Source of the DNA: Bacteroidales bacterium
Lineage (GTDB): Bacteria; Bacteroidota; Bacteroidia; Bacteroidales; Paludibacteraceae
Length of the DNA stretch: 64,000 nucleotides
Direction: 5' to 3'
NCBI GenBank assembly: GCA_015061165.1
Contig: SUXC01000008.1
Coordinates: 54,582 to 118,581 of the forward strand
This document shows positions 33,945-42,612 of this stretch, piece after piece; position 1 is the first letter of the stretch, and each line of letters begins with the position of its first letter. Under the pieces are notes generated by a model that did not search any database, was not told the origin of the DNA, and saw only the letters and a program-made list of their open reading frames with translations. The translations under genes and the position numbers were made by a program.

Positions 33945-34223
33945 TTATGTGTTTTTCAGTTGTTCTTTAATGGTTGCATTTGCCTTAAAGGTCAGTTGCA
34001 TTTTCTCGGGAATGGTGGTCAGTTCTTTGGTCTTAGGGTGTACCACAGTGCGCGCATTCCTGCGTGTCATCTCCAGCGTACCAAAATTCTGCAACTGTAC
34101 ACTCTTGCCTCCCAACAGTTCTTTCTGTAGTACTGCCACGGTTGCACTGAGCAGCTCCTCCGCGCGTGTCTTAGTCATGGAGCCACTTGTCGCAATGTGT
34201 TGGATTAGTTCTTTTGTCTTCAT
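33945..34223 (-). CDS. HU-family DNA-binding protein
   Basis: A 92-residue histone-like protein of the IHF/HU fold with the beta-arm region QNFGTLEMTRRNARTVVHPKTKE and helices at both ends. It likely forms dimers that bend DNA; it could also pair with the HU domain of the membrane-anchored protein encoded 3 bp downstream. The start overlaps the rimO stop by 4 bp (ATGA), so translation is coupled. Confidence 0.93.
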   Translation of the reverse strand: MKTKELIQHIATSGSMTKTRAEELLSATVAVLQKELLGGKSVQLQNFGTLEMTRRNARTVVHPKTKELTTIPEKMQLTFKANATIKEQLKNT

Positions 34224-35602
34224 AATTGTGCATAGAGGTCAAAGTCCTCTGATTTTATGATAGTTACTTCGTAATAATTTCCTGCCTCTAACCTTTCGCC
34301 TTTCGCCTCTCGCCTCATCGCCTCCTTCTCTATCAGCACCTCGCAGTCCACCTCTGGCGAGTCATACTGCGTGCGTCCCACGTAGTACTCCTCTTCTTCT
34401 CTATCAATCACCACGCGTTGTTTCGTGCCAACCATGTGGCTCAATAGTTCGGCGGAAATCTCTTGTTGTATTTCCATCAGTTTCTCCACGCGGCGTTCTT
34501 TCTCCTCTTGCGGAACATTATCTGTGTAGTGCTTTGCTGCGAATGTCCCTTCTTCTTCGCTATAGGCAAAGGCACCCAGTCGCTCAAACTTCATCTCTTT
34601 CACCCACTCGCACAGCTCATTGAAGTCTTCCTCTGTCTCTCCAGGGTGTCCCACCAATAGGGTGGTGCGGATACATATCCCTGGCACTTCCTTCCGAATA
34701 CGTGCTATCACGGCATTTTGTTCCTCGCGAGTGATATGTCGGTGCATTTTCTTGAGCATGTTATCCGAGCAGTGTTGCAGCGCGATGTCCATGTATTTGC
34801 ACACGTTTTTGTGTTTTGCCATCACGGGCAGCAGGTCGTATGGAAAATCCGTAGGGTAGGTATAGTGCAATCGTATCCACTCCACGCCTTCTATCTGCGC
34901 CATTTCATCGACTAACTGCGCCAATCGGTGTTCGCCGTAAAGGTCTAATCCATAACTGGATAAGTCTTGTGCAATCACGTTGAACTCCTTTACCCCTTGC
35001 CCGACTAACCAACGTACTTCATCCAAAATCTCCTCCAGCGGACGCGAGGTGAATCGCCCTGTAATCAGTGGTATCGCGCAGTACGAGCAGTACCTGTTAC
35101 ACCCCTCCGCAATCTTCAGATACGTATAATGTTTCGGTGTCGTGAGCTTCCTTTCATAATCCTTGCCTTTAACCTCTAACCTTTCGCCTTTAACCAGCGG
35201 GGTCCCCGACGACACTTGTGTCGTGGGGTGCTCTTCTAACCTTTCGCCTTTAACCTCATTGACTATCCCCATATAATCAAACTTTCCGAACCACTTATCC
35301 ACCTCCGGTATTTCCGCTGGCAGTTCATTTCTGTAGCGTTGCGACAGGCAGCCCATGACGTACAGCTTGCGCAGTTTGCCTTTCGTTTTGCGCTCCGCAA
35401 ATTGTAGGATGATGTCTATGCTTTCTTCTTTCGCATCGCCGATGAATCCGCAGGTATTGATGATAGCTATTTCGCCTTTGGGATTTGCTGCATCATGTAC
35501 ACACCGATAACCTGCCAATTCCAATTGGCGCATCAGTCGTTCGGTATCCACAAGATTCTTCGAGCAACCCAATGTGATAATATCTATCTCTCCTTTTCTC
35601 AT
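34220..35602 (-). CDS. rimO: Ribosomal protein S12 methylthiotransferase RimO
   Basis: Radical-SAM enzyme that methylthiolates the conserved Asp of ribosomal protein S12. The N-terminal methylthiotransferase domain begins DIITLGCSKNLVDTERLM, the radical-SAM cluster is CNRYCSYCAIP (about 178), and a TRAM domain closes the protein. With 460 residues it is longer than usual because of two repeat-coded insertions: about 32 residues between the first two domains (KGERLEEHPTTQ through SGTPLVKGERLEVKG) and a short one in the TRAM domain (REAKGERLEAG). Both stay in frame and keep the domains intact. Confidence 0.96.
   Translation of the reverse strand: MRKGEIDIITLGCSKNLVDTERLMRQLELAGYRCVHDAANPKGEIAIINTCGFIGDAKEESIDIILQFAERKTKGKLRKLYVMGCLSQRYRNELPAEIPEVDKWFGKFDYMGIVNEVKGERLEEHPTTQVSSGTPLVKGERLEVKGKDYERKLTTPKHYTYLKIAEGCNRYCSYCAIPLITGRFTSRPLEEILDEVRWLVGQGVKEFNVIAQDLSSYGLDLYGEHRLAQLVDEMAQIEGVEWIRLHYTYPTDFPYDLLPVMAKHKNVCKYMDIALQHCSDNMLKKMHRHITREEQNAVIARIRKEVPGICIRTTLLVGHPGETEEDFNELCEWVKEMKFERLGAFAYSEEEGTFAAKHYTDNVPQEEKERRVEKLMEIQQEISAELLSHMVGTKQRVVIDREEEEYYVGRTQYDSPEVDCEVLIEKEAMRREAKGERLEAGNYYEVTIIKSEDFDLYAQL
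34282..34325 (-). repeat. In-frame repeat insertion in rimO TRAM domain
   Basis: TAACCTTTCGCCTTTCGCC words encode MRREAKGERLEAG. Confidence 0.78.
35162..35260 (-). repeat. In-frame composite repeat in rimO (two CGCCT clusters around a hairpin element)
   Basis: Hairpin element AGCGGGGTCCCCG...GGGGTGC at 35196-35231 (arms ACGACAC / GTGTCGT) flanked on both sides by CTAACCTTTCGCC words. It adds about 32 residues between the methylthiotransferase and radical-SAM domains. Confidence 0.85.
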
Positions 35603-35621
35603 TTCTATCAGCGTAGCGGTC

Positions 35622-37805
35622 TTAATTTCCGAGTTCGCTATGGAACTTTATTCTCACCAGTCGGACATTGATCTCATCATAGTCATCTTCGCCCAATGTC
35701 TCCATGGCTTGTCGGATATTGTCGTTTTCTGCGTGGCGGAAGTAGTCGTAAATATCGAACTCCTCATCAGGATCAACGACTTCCTCGATGAAGTACTTGA
35801 TATTCAGTTTAGTACCCGAATATACGATGGCTTCTATCTCTTCCAGTATCTCCTCCATGGACATACCCAAACGTTCTGCCAAGTCATCCAATGCCACGCG
35901 TCTATCTATTGCTTGAATAATCGCTATCTTACGTGCCGAGTTTTTCGCCACGGTGCGAACGCGCAGGTCTTCTGGGCGGATAATATCATTCTCCTCCACA
36001 TAGCTTTTAATGAGCTTCACAAACTCATCGCCATAGCGTTTGGCTTTACCTGCACCCACGCCGGGGATGTTTTGCAACTCTTCCAATGTGATAGGGTAAC
36101 TCGTTGCCATGGCCTCCAAACTGCCATCCTGGAAGATAACGAATGGAGGTACGTTCATACGCTTGCTCAGTTTCTTGCGCAGGTCTTTCAGGATAGAGAA
36201 CAGCACATCATCGGCTGCGGCGCATGCGCCTACGCTACTTTCTATATCTGCACCATCATCATCGTTGTGTACCTCAATAGGTACTTCAAACTTGATTGGG
36301 CGACGCATGAATTTCTTGCCTTCTGGAGTCAGTTTCAAGTCGCCATACGACTCTATATCTTTTTTTATGTATCCTTTCAGCAATGCCTGACGGATGATTG
36401 CATGCAGTGTTGCTTCATCTTCATCTTCGCCGCAACCGAAGTTCTCCAACTCGTTGTGTCTGTATGAGATAGCGGTAGATGTCTTGTTTCCTTTTATTAT
36501 ATCCACGATATGGCGCGAGCGGAATTTCTCGTTCAGTTGGTGAATAGTTTCCAATATCAGTCCGAGCAACTCAGTAGCATCCATCATGCGATAGGTCTTT
36601 TTGCAGTTATCGCAGTTGCCGCATTTCTCTTGGTTGTATTCTTCGCCAAAATAGTTCAGCAGCAGTTTCCTGCGGCAGATTGGGCTTTCTGCATACGATT
36701 GTGTTTCAAAGAGGAGCAAGTTGTTTATTTCTTGTTCCACGATGGGTTTGCCTTGTTGGAATTTGCGCAAACGTTCTATATCTTTTGGGGAATAGAAGCA
36801 GATACATTGTCCTTCGCCGCCATCGCGACCTGCGCGACCTGTTTCTTGGTAGTATCCTTCCAGCGATTTGGGTATGTCGTAGTGTATGACAAATCGTACA
36901 TCGGGTTTATCGATACCCATACCAAAGGCGATGGTGGCTACAATCACTTGTACTTTCTCCATGAGGAACGCATCTTGGTTCTCGCTGCGTGTAGCGGCGT
37001 CCATGCCTGCGTGATAGGGCAGAGAAGGGATGTTGTTGGCGTTCAGCGTAGCGGCCAAGTCCTCCACGGTCTTGCGGCTCAAGCAGTAGATGATACCCGA
37101 CTTGTCGCCCATTGAGCGAACAAATCTTACTATATCTTTATCTACGTCATCGGTCTTCTCGCGTACTTCGTAATATAGGTTAGGACGGTTGAACGAGGAC
37201 TTGAATACTTGTGCATGCAGCATGCCCAAGTTCTTTTGTATGTCGTGTTGCACTTTGGGTGTTGCGGTGGCGGTCAAAGCGATGATGGGTGCTTTGCCTA
37301 TGCGCTCCACGATGGGGTGAATACGTCGATATTCTGGACGGAAATCGTGTCCCCATTCTGAGATACAGTGTGCCTCATCTACAGCATAGAACGAGATCTT
37401 TACGCCTTTCAGGAAGTCCACATTTTCCTCTTTGTTTAGGGATTCGGGGGCTAAGTATAGCAGTTTGGTTTTTCCGCTCAATACATCGGCTTTCACTTGA
37501 TGAATCTCTGGGCGTGAGAGCGATGAGTTGATAAAGTGCGCTACGCCATCTTCTTCCGAATAGTTACGCATAGCATCCACTTGATTTTTCATCAGTGCAA
37601 TCAGTGGAGAAATCACGATAGCCACGCCTTCCATGAGTAGGGATGGCAGTTGATAGCAGAGGCTTTTTCCTCCGCCTGTTGGCATCAGTACGAAGGTGTC
37701 TTTGCCATCCATTAGGTTGTTGATGATTTCTTCTTGATTACCTTTGAAGGTATCAAAACCAAAGTTGTGTTGTAGTGCTTCAATTAGTTGTTCATGTCGT
37801 GTCAT
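35622..37805 (-). CDS. recQ: ATP-dependent DNA helicase RecQ
   Basis: A 3'-5' SF2 helicase of 727 residues for recombination and fork repair. Motif I MPTGGGKSLCYQLP, motif II DEAHCISEWGHDFRP, motif VI QETGRAGRDG, the Zn-binding domain with CRRK and CGNCDNC, a winged helix, an HRDC-like domain (about 525-610, LQNIPGVGAGKAKRYG) and a helical C-terminal extension of about 100 residues. It heads the long minus-strand cluster; rimO starts 19 bp after it. No canonical promoter was found in the 54 bp upstream, so it may be read from the lipoprotein gene's promoter. Confidence 0.95.
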   Translation of the reverse strand: MTRHEQLIEALQHNFGFDTFKGNQEEIINNLMDGKDTFVLMPTGGGKSLCYQLPSLLMEGVAIVISPLIALMKNQVDAMRNYSEEDGVAHFINSSLSRPEIHQVKADVLSGKTKLLYLAPESLNKEENVDFLKGVKISFYAVDEAHCISEWGHDFRPEYRRIHPIVERIGKAPIIALTATATPKVQHDIQKNLGMLHAQVFKSSFNRPNLYYEVREKTDDVDKDIVRFVRSMGDKSGIIYCLSRKTVEDLAATLNANNIPSLPYHAGMDAATRSENQDAFLMEKVQVIVATIAFGMGIDKPDVRFVIHYDIPKSLEGYYQETGRAGRDGGEGQCICFYSPKDIERLRKFQQGKPIVEQEINNLLLFETQSYAESPICRRKLLLNYFGEEYNQEKCGNCDNCKKTYRMMDATELLGLILETIHQLNEKFRSRHIVDIIKGNKTSTAISYRHNELENFGCGEDEDEATLHAIIRQALLKGYIKKDIESYGDLKLTPEGKKFMRRPIKFEVPIEVHNDDDGADIESSVGACAAADDVLFSILKDLRKKLSKRMNVPPFVIFQDGSLEAMATSYPITLEELQNIPGVGAGKAKRYGDEFVKLIKSYVEENDIIRPEDLRVRTVAKNSARKIAIIQAIDRRVALDDLAERLGMSMEEILEEIEAIVYSGTKLNIKYFIEEVVDPDEEFDIYDYFRHAENDNIRQAMETLGEDDYDEINVRLVRIKFHSELGN

Positions 37806-37859
37806 ACGAACAGTACTTATCGTTGTTTTATATGTTTTTGTTGTGTTGTTTATTTTTGA

Positions 37860-38924
37860 TTATTCTTCTGTATTCTCTATTTTGGTATATACCCATATAG
37901 GAGCAACATCGCTGCTATAGACATCGCTGGTGGTGTAGAATGTGCTGTCATTCAGCCATGCGATGGCTTCTCCTTGTGGTTCTCTTTTGTAGGCGGTTAT
38001 TTTCTTTGGACGGCGAGCCAATGTCTCTCCTATGCTTTCCAAACGACCGTCTATTTCCTCACGTGTCCAAGTCAGCAGAAAGGCCTCATTCTTTATCAAT
38101 ATATATTTACCATTTGCGGAAATATCACCGCCTGTTGGGTTCTGGAACAAACCTGCTTTGCCGTTGGCGCCTAAGATGTACATATCGCTTCCGCCCAACT
38201 GACATTCCTCTGTCAGCACGTGCATGGTTTCCAAATCAATATCTGTACTGAATGGCATACTATATACCATACCTGTGCTATTGAATGTATTCCATTTATC
38301 TACGATATAGATTTTGTTTTCTATATTATCGTACATAATGACTTCTGCATTGTGCGCTTTGCCGTCTGGATAACCGAAATGTATAATCTTCTTCTCTACT
38401 TTCACTTCGCCATCCACTACTTCGGGCTCCTCAAAGTAATATATGTAGTATTTGTCTTTGTAGCTCAACCCATTGTCGCCGAACACGCCTACGAACAGAT
38501 AATTGGTATCATTATAAACACCGCCGCTTAGACCTTCCCAATCGCGATAGGAGTCGTGCAGTTTGATTGTGGTGCTGAACTTGCCTTCTGCTGTCATTGC
38601 GCGTACCTTATACGAATCATCGCCTTGTACCCACAGGTATCCGGGTGTAACGCGGCTGCAAACCATACCCGAAATTTCTGCCAAATCCTTTCCATAGGCG
38701 CTGCCTGCTCTTTTGCGTACCCAAGTCGAATCGAGTGCTAATGTCTCTGGCATATTAGGATCTATGGTGTCTGTAGGCACGCTGTCATTTGGAGTGTCAT
38801 TGATTGCTGGTATACTATCCGTCCCGTTCTCATCCACATCTGGGTTATTGCCCGTAATAGGGCCTCCGCAACTTATTAAGGTGCTGCACAGCAAAACTTG
38901 TGCTAATAATACGTTGATTTTCAT
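37860..38924 (-). CDS. Lipoprotein with probable beta-propeller domain
   Basis: A 354-residue protein with a lipoprotein signal (lipobox LISC, Cys 19), a Thr/Pro/Asp/Asn-rich spacer (to about residue 60), and a body with blade-like repeats such as DLAEISGMVCSR, DSYRDWEGLSGG and QNPTGGDISANGKYI. This pattern resembles phytase/esterase-like or NHL-type propellers of Bacteroidota. Substrate and function unknown. A promoter lies 104 bp upstream. Envelope location inferred from the lipobox. Confidence 0.7.
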   Translation of the reverse strand: MKINVLLAQVLLCSTLISCGGPITGNNPDVDENGTDSIPAINDTPNDSVPTDTIDPNMPETLALDSTWVRKRAGSAYGKDLAEISGMVCSRVTPGYLWVQGDDSYKVRAMTAEGKFSTTIKLHDSYRDWEGLSGGVYNDTNYLFVGVFGDNGLSYKDKYYIYYFEEPEVVDGEVKVEKKIIHFGYPDGKAHNAEVIMYDNIENKIYIVDKWNTFNSTGMVYSMPFSTDIDLETMHVLTEECQLGGSDMYILGANGKAGLFQNPTGGDISANGKYILIKNEAFLLTWTREEIDGRLESIGETLARRPKKITAYKREPQGEAIAWLNDSTFYTTSDVYSSDVAPIWVYTKIENTEE

Positions 38925-39027
38925 ATCTTTCAGTAGTTTTATTGTTTTTGATGATTTTAACTTTCGGTCGGGATAGTGTTGTTGCTTTTCCAGCGCGATT
39001 TCGTTACTTATCCCGATAAAAGGAGTG

Positions 39028-39058
39028 CAAAGATACTACCTTTTTTTGATATATGCAA
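39028..39058 (-). promoter_or_regulatory. Promoter of the lipoprotein gene
   Basis: Minus strand TTG (39058-39056), 20-nt spacer, TATCTTTG (39035-39028). Confidence 0.7.
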
Positions 39059-39160
39059 ATCTTTTCTTAAAAAAATATCTATTTTTTCTTTTTCTCTTCT
39101 TTAATCGATTGATACTCACCTCTCTTTGTCTCTTCACCTCTCTTCGTCTCCTCCCTCCTT

Positions 39161-39441
39161 TTTGTTTTTAGTTTGGATAGTTTAGATTTCTGCGAGCTTG
39201 CGAGCAAGGATGTCTATATTCCTTTTTCCGTGCCCATCCATGGCATCCGTGGGCGGTTATGTCTCCTTGCCGCTGAGCAATGTTCTTATCTCACTTCGTT
39301 CGAACGATCGCGTTGCGTACGGCGAAGCGGAATGGTTGTTTATGTTGTCTTCTTAACCAACCGCCCTCTTTGTTTTTAGTTTGGATAGTTTAGATTTCTG
39401 CGAGCTTGCGAGCAAGGATGTCTATATTCCTTTTTCCGTGT
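39161..39441. repeat. 73-bp direct repeat pair
   Basis: 39161-39233 and 39369-39441 are nearly identical (offset 208 bp), containing GAGCTTGCGAGCAAGG and ending in TTTTTCCGTGCCCATCC words. Confidence 0.8.
39264..39354. repeat. REP-like element, relative of the GxxExxY cassette right end, with a 36-bp insert
   Basis: CCTTGCCGCTGAGCAATGTT, then a 36-bp insert holding TTCGTTCGAACGA, then GGCGAAGCGGAATGG and TTGTTTATGTTGTCTTC; without the insert it matches 61445-61497. Confidence 0.75.
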
Positions 39442-39545
39442 CCATCCGTGTTCATCCGTGGTTGATAATATTCCCCCGTTTAGCGCCCAAGGGATATTGA
39501 TTTGGGCGCAAGTTGTCGATATTGTCGTTCATTATATCTCCTTTT

Positions 39546-39822
39546 TTCCGTGTCCATCCGTGCTTGTCGGTGGTTGGTATATCTCCCACTGAGAGACATC
39601 TTTCCGCGGTTATGGATTGACCACTGAACTGCACTGACCTAAACTGAACCAAGGATATATATCGTGTTTCCGTGCCCATCCGTGCTCGTCAGTGGTTGGT
39701 ATATCCCCCACTGAGAGACATCTTTCCGCGGTTATGGATTGACCACTGACCTACACTGACCTACACTGAACCAAGGATATATATCGTGTTTCCGTGCCCA
39801 TCCGTGCTCGTCGGTGGTTGGC
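39546..39822. repeat. 122-bp tandem repeat, 2.3 copies
   Basis: Copies start at 39547, 39669 and 39791; each holds CCGTGCCCATCCGTGCTCG, CACTGAGAGACATC and GGTTATGGATTGACCACTGA. No coding potential. Confidence 0.85.
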
Positions 39823-39857
39823 ACACCTCCTCCCACGCGCCCCGTCGCCTTCGACAC

Positions 39858-39960
39858 ATTCCCGATACATACCCGATACATTCCCGACACATACCCGATA
39901 CATACGTATATCCCATGAATACCCCACGAATACCCCACGAATACCCTACGAATCCCCCTA
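39858..39960. repeat. Microsatellite-like 10-11 bp repeats
   Basis: About five CCCGATACATA units followed by three to four GAATACCCCAC units. Confidence 0.75.
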
Positions 39961-40115
39961 CCGTAGGAAAAAAGGAACGTCAAAATATGTTTAATTTATC
40001 TTCATTAGCAATTTATCCAAGAAATTCCTCCTGTTTTATCCCCAATTCCCACCTCAAATCTTCCATTTTCGAAAACGTTTGCATAATTAAAAACGCATTT
40101 TTTTGCTATTTTTCC

Positions 40116-40146
40116 TTGCGCGTGTGAAAAAAAAGCAGTACCTTTG
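40116..40146 (+). promoter_or_regulatory. Promoter of the galactan utilisation locus (MFS gene)
   Basis: TTG (40116-40118), 20-nt spacer, TACCTTTG (40139-40146). The 47-nt leader precedes the ATG at 40193. Confidence 0.78.
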
Positions 40147-40192
40147 TAGCCGTTTTTACAGAAATGTAAATAATTTCGATAAAATACACGTC

Positions 40193-41539
40193 ATGACAGA
40201 AAAACGCAACTTGTCCTTTGGACAGCTTTTTAACCTCAGTTTTGGATTCTTTGGAGTCCAAATTGCTTATGCACTTCAGAGTGCTAATATCTCTCGTATT
40301 TTTGCCACGTTAGGTGCTGATCCTCACCAACTTTCATTCTTTTGGGTATTGCCTCCATTGATGGGTATGATTGTGCAACCTTTGGTGGGTAAGTATTCCG
40401 ACAAGACTTGGAACCGCCTTGGTCGTCGCAAACCTTATCTTATTGTAGGTGCGCTCATCGCGGTGGCTGTGATGTTGCTTTTGCCTAATGCTGGTAACTT
40501 CACTTTCGGTCAATCCCTTTTCCTTGGCTTGAATGCGGCTATGTGGTTCGGATTGTTCTCTCTCATGTTCCTCGACACCTCTATTAATATAGCTATGCAA
40601 CCATTCAAGATGATGGTCGGCGATATGGTGAACGAGGAGCAAAAAGGTCTCGCATATTCTATCCAATCTTTCCTTTGCAACGCAGGTTCATTGGCGGGTT
40701 ACATTTTCCCAATCCTCTTTACTTGGGTAGGTATTGCTAACACAGCGCCAGAAGGCGTTATTCCAGACTCAGTGAAGTGGAGTTTCTATATTGGCGCAGG
40801 GCTTTTGATTTTCTGTGTGCTCTATACCTTCTTCACTGTCAAGGAGTTGAATCCAGAGGAGTATGCTAAGTTCCATGGTTTGGAAACGAAGAAGGACGAG
40901 AAGAAGCAAGACGCAAGTTTTATCCGTTTGCTCATTGACGCACCTTCTACCTTCTGGACGGTAGGTCTTGTACAGTTCTTCTGCTGGGCTGCATTCCTCT
41001 TCATGTGGACATACTCCAACGGTGCTATCGCTACCCAATGTTTTGGTTGGGATGGCGTTTCTACAGCTGCTGAGCCATTCCAAAACGCAGGTAACTGGGT
41101 GGGTGTATGTTTTGCTATTCAGGCAGTTGGCTCTATGCTTTGGGCATTGGTTATGCCTGCTTTGGAAAAGAAATTCCACAATAAGGGTGCGTATGCTATC
41201 TCATTGATTGTTGGTGCATTAGGATTTATTTCTACATTGTTTGTAACCAACCAATACGTATTGCTTGTGTCTTATGCATTTATTGGTGCAGCATGGGCAG
41301 CGATGTTGGCAGTGCCATTCACTATTTTGACCAACTCGCTCAAGGGTGACAACATGGGTTACTATCTTGGATTGTTCAACTGTACTATTTGTCTTCCACA
41401 AATCGTAGCAGCATTGATCGGTGGCGCAATCCTTAAATATATATGCGCGGGCTCGCAGGTAGGTATGTTGGTGGCAGCAGGTGTCTTGCTCATCCTCGGT
41501 GCTATCAGCGTTGTCCTCATCAAGGAAGGCAAAAAATAA
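40193..41539 (+). CDS. MFS sugar transporter (SLC45/GPH-like)
   Basis: A 448-residue inner-membrane carrier with 12 predicted helices. Start MTEKRNLSFGQLFNLSFGFFGVQIAYALQ and the loop KYSDKTWNRLGRRKPYL (the cytoplasmic loop 2-3 motif) fit the SLC45/sucrose-maltose transporter type found in Bacteroidota. An upstream ATG at 40103 lies ahead of the promoter and is rejected. As first gene of the PUL it most likely takes the oligosaccharides released by the SusCD and hydrolase system (galactose or galacto-oligosaccharides) from the periplasm to the cytoplasm; the substrate is inferred. Confidence 0.88.
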   Translation: MTEKRNLSFGQLFNLSFGFFGVQIAYALQSANISRIFATLGADPHQLSFFWVLPPLMGMIVQPLVGKYSDKTWNRLGRRKPYLIVGALIAVAVMLLLPNAGNFTFGQSLFLGLNAAMWFGLFSLMFLDTSINIAMQPFKMMVGDMVNEEQKGLAYSIQSFLCNAGSLAGYIFPILFTWVGIANTAPEGVIPDSVKWSFYIGAGLLIFCVLYTFFTVKELNPEEYAKFHGLETKKDEKKQDASFIRLLIDAPSTFWTVGLVQFFCWAAFLFMWTYSNGAIATQCFGWDGVSTAAEPFQNAGNWVGVCFAIQAVGSMLWALVMPALEKKFHNKGAYAISLIVGALGFISTLFVTNQYVLLVSYAFIGAAWAAMLAVPFTILTNSLKGDNMGYYLGLFNCTICLPQIVAALIGGAILKYICAGSQVGMLVAAGVLLILGAISVVLIKEGKK

Positions 41540-41650
41540 CCCTTGTGCCTTTGAAACCGCCATATGGCGTGTCTGACAGCTCGCTTGCGAGCGTTCCGAC
41601 AGCGAAGCGATATAATAAAAACAATAATTAACATAACAAAACAAATTACA

Positions 41651-42604
41651 ATGATGAAAAACAAACTTTTTCTTTCTTTGCTTTTCTCACTGACACTTGG
41701 TTTAGTGCTGGTTGCTTGTAAACCAGAAGTAGAAGTGCTTGAGTCGAGCAAGAAAATTGCGAATGCAACTTTGTTAGGTTTGGATTCTATCCGCTCGGGC
41801 GGTATGGTTTCTGGTACGGATATCAAGGTTGTGGAGTACAAGTTCTTGCCAGATTACAAGGCAGTGCGTACTGAGACTACATTTGGTGATGGTGTGTACG
41901 AAGCACCAAGTTCAATGAATCTTTCTTATGCTATTGAGTACGCAGAAGATTATGTAGGTCTTGACATCGTGTTTACTCCAGAAGATGTTGAAATCGAACC
42001 ATTCAAAGTGTATTTTAACGAAAATCTGTTGATTGAGAATGGTGATACCTTGAGAGATCAAGTGTCTAAGTTGGCCAACTTAGAGAAGATTATGGCTGAC
42101 CTGCCTAACACTGCTTGGGGTTTCAAGGATTCTACCCTTTGGATTGATACAACAAAGGTAGATACTATTATCATGACGATTACTTCTTCACGTCAGCCAG
42201 GTCCTAATGGAAGACCAATCATCGTGAAGGATACTACATACGACACAATTCAGATTGAGTCGTATGATACGCTTGGTACGATGATATATGATAAGGTAGA
42301 ATTTGTACTCAATCGTGATGCAAATACGTTGGCTAATAGTGGTTATTATTACTATGAGCACTCTGAATATACCAAAGATTCTATTCTCATTAAGGAAAAA
42401 TCTGTTCTCAAAGACTACGAGGCTCGCTGGGGCTTGTATTCAATTACCACTGCTCGTCGCTTTGGTGTAAGAATGATTTCAGAGGATAAAACACAACAAG
42501 ATGACCTTGCTATCTCATTGTTTAGTGCAAAAACAGATGAGGATGGTAATCCTACAGGTACTTTGACTGTAGGCGGAAAAACTATCTTTAAACAGACAAA
42601 ATAA
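41651..42604 (+). CDS. PUL lipoprotein of unknown fold
   Basis: A 317-residue lipoprotein (lipobox LVAC, Cys about 23). The rest is beta-rich, with repeated Asp/Thr-rich strands (IIMTITSSRQPGPNGRP, DTTYDTIQIESYDT) and a C-terminal TLTVGGKTIFKQTK. I do not recognise the family. Its position directly before susC (8-bp gap) suggests a surface glycan-binding or assembly role like SusE/SusF. The upstream in-frame ATG at 41564 falls in repeat sequence and is rejected; the A-rich stretch before 41651 fits Bacteroidota translation starts. Confidence 0.65.
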   Translation: MMKNKLFLSLLFSLTLGLVLVACKPEVEVLESSKKIANATLLGLDSIRSGGMVSGTDIKVVEYKFLPDYKAVRTETTFGDGVYEAPSSMNLSYAIEYAEDYVGLDIVFTPEDVEIEPFKVYFNENLLIENGDTLRDQVSKLANLEKIMADLPNTAWGFKDSTLWIDTTKVDTIIMTITSSRQPGPNGRPIIVKDTTYDTIQIESYDTLGTMIYDKVEFVLNRDANTLANSGYYYYEHSEYTKDSILIKEKSVLKDYEARWGLYSITTARRFGVRMISEDKTQQDDLAISLFSAKTDEDGNPTGTLTVGGKTIFKQTK

Positions 42605-42612
42605 TAAATGCA

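Larger units (their letters stand above)
38925..40192. other. 1.27-kb gene-free repeat island
   Basis: No credible gene on either strand. Contains the lipoprotein promoter (39028-39058), a 73-bp direct repeat pair (39161-39233 and 39369-39441), a REP-like element related to the GxxExxY cassette ends (39264-39354), a 122-bp tandem repeat (39546-39822), microsatellites (39858-39960) and the MFS promoter (40116-40146). It separates the minus-strand cluster from the plus-strand galactan locus. Confidence 0.7.

Noticed and set aside
35574..36467. 297-residue plus-strand frame.
   Set aside because: Antisense to recQ, which is complete on the other strand.
39546..39822. CRISPR array.
   Set aside because: The repeat unit is 122 bp, has no unique spacers, and no cas gene is present.
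39786..40127. Plus-strand frames rich in Tyr-Pro-Thr in the repeat island.
   Set aside because: Produced by the microsatellite; they end at the MFS promoter.
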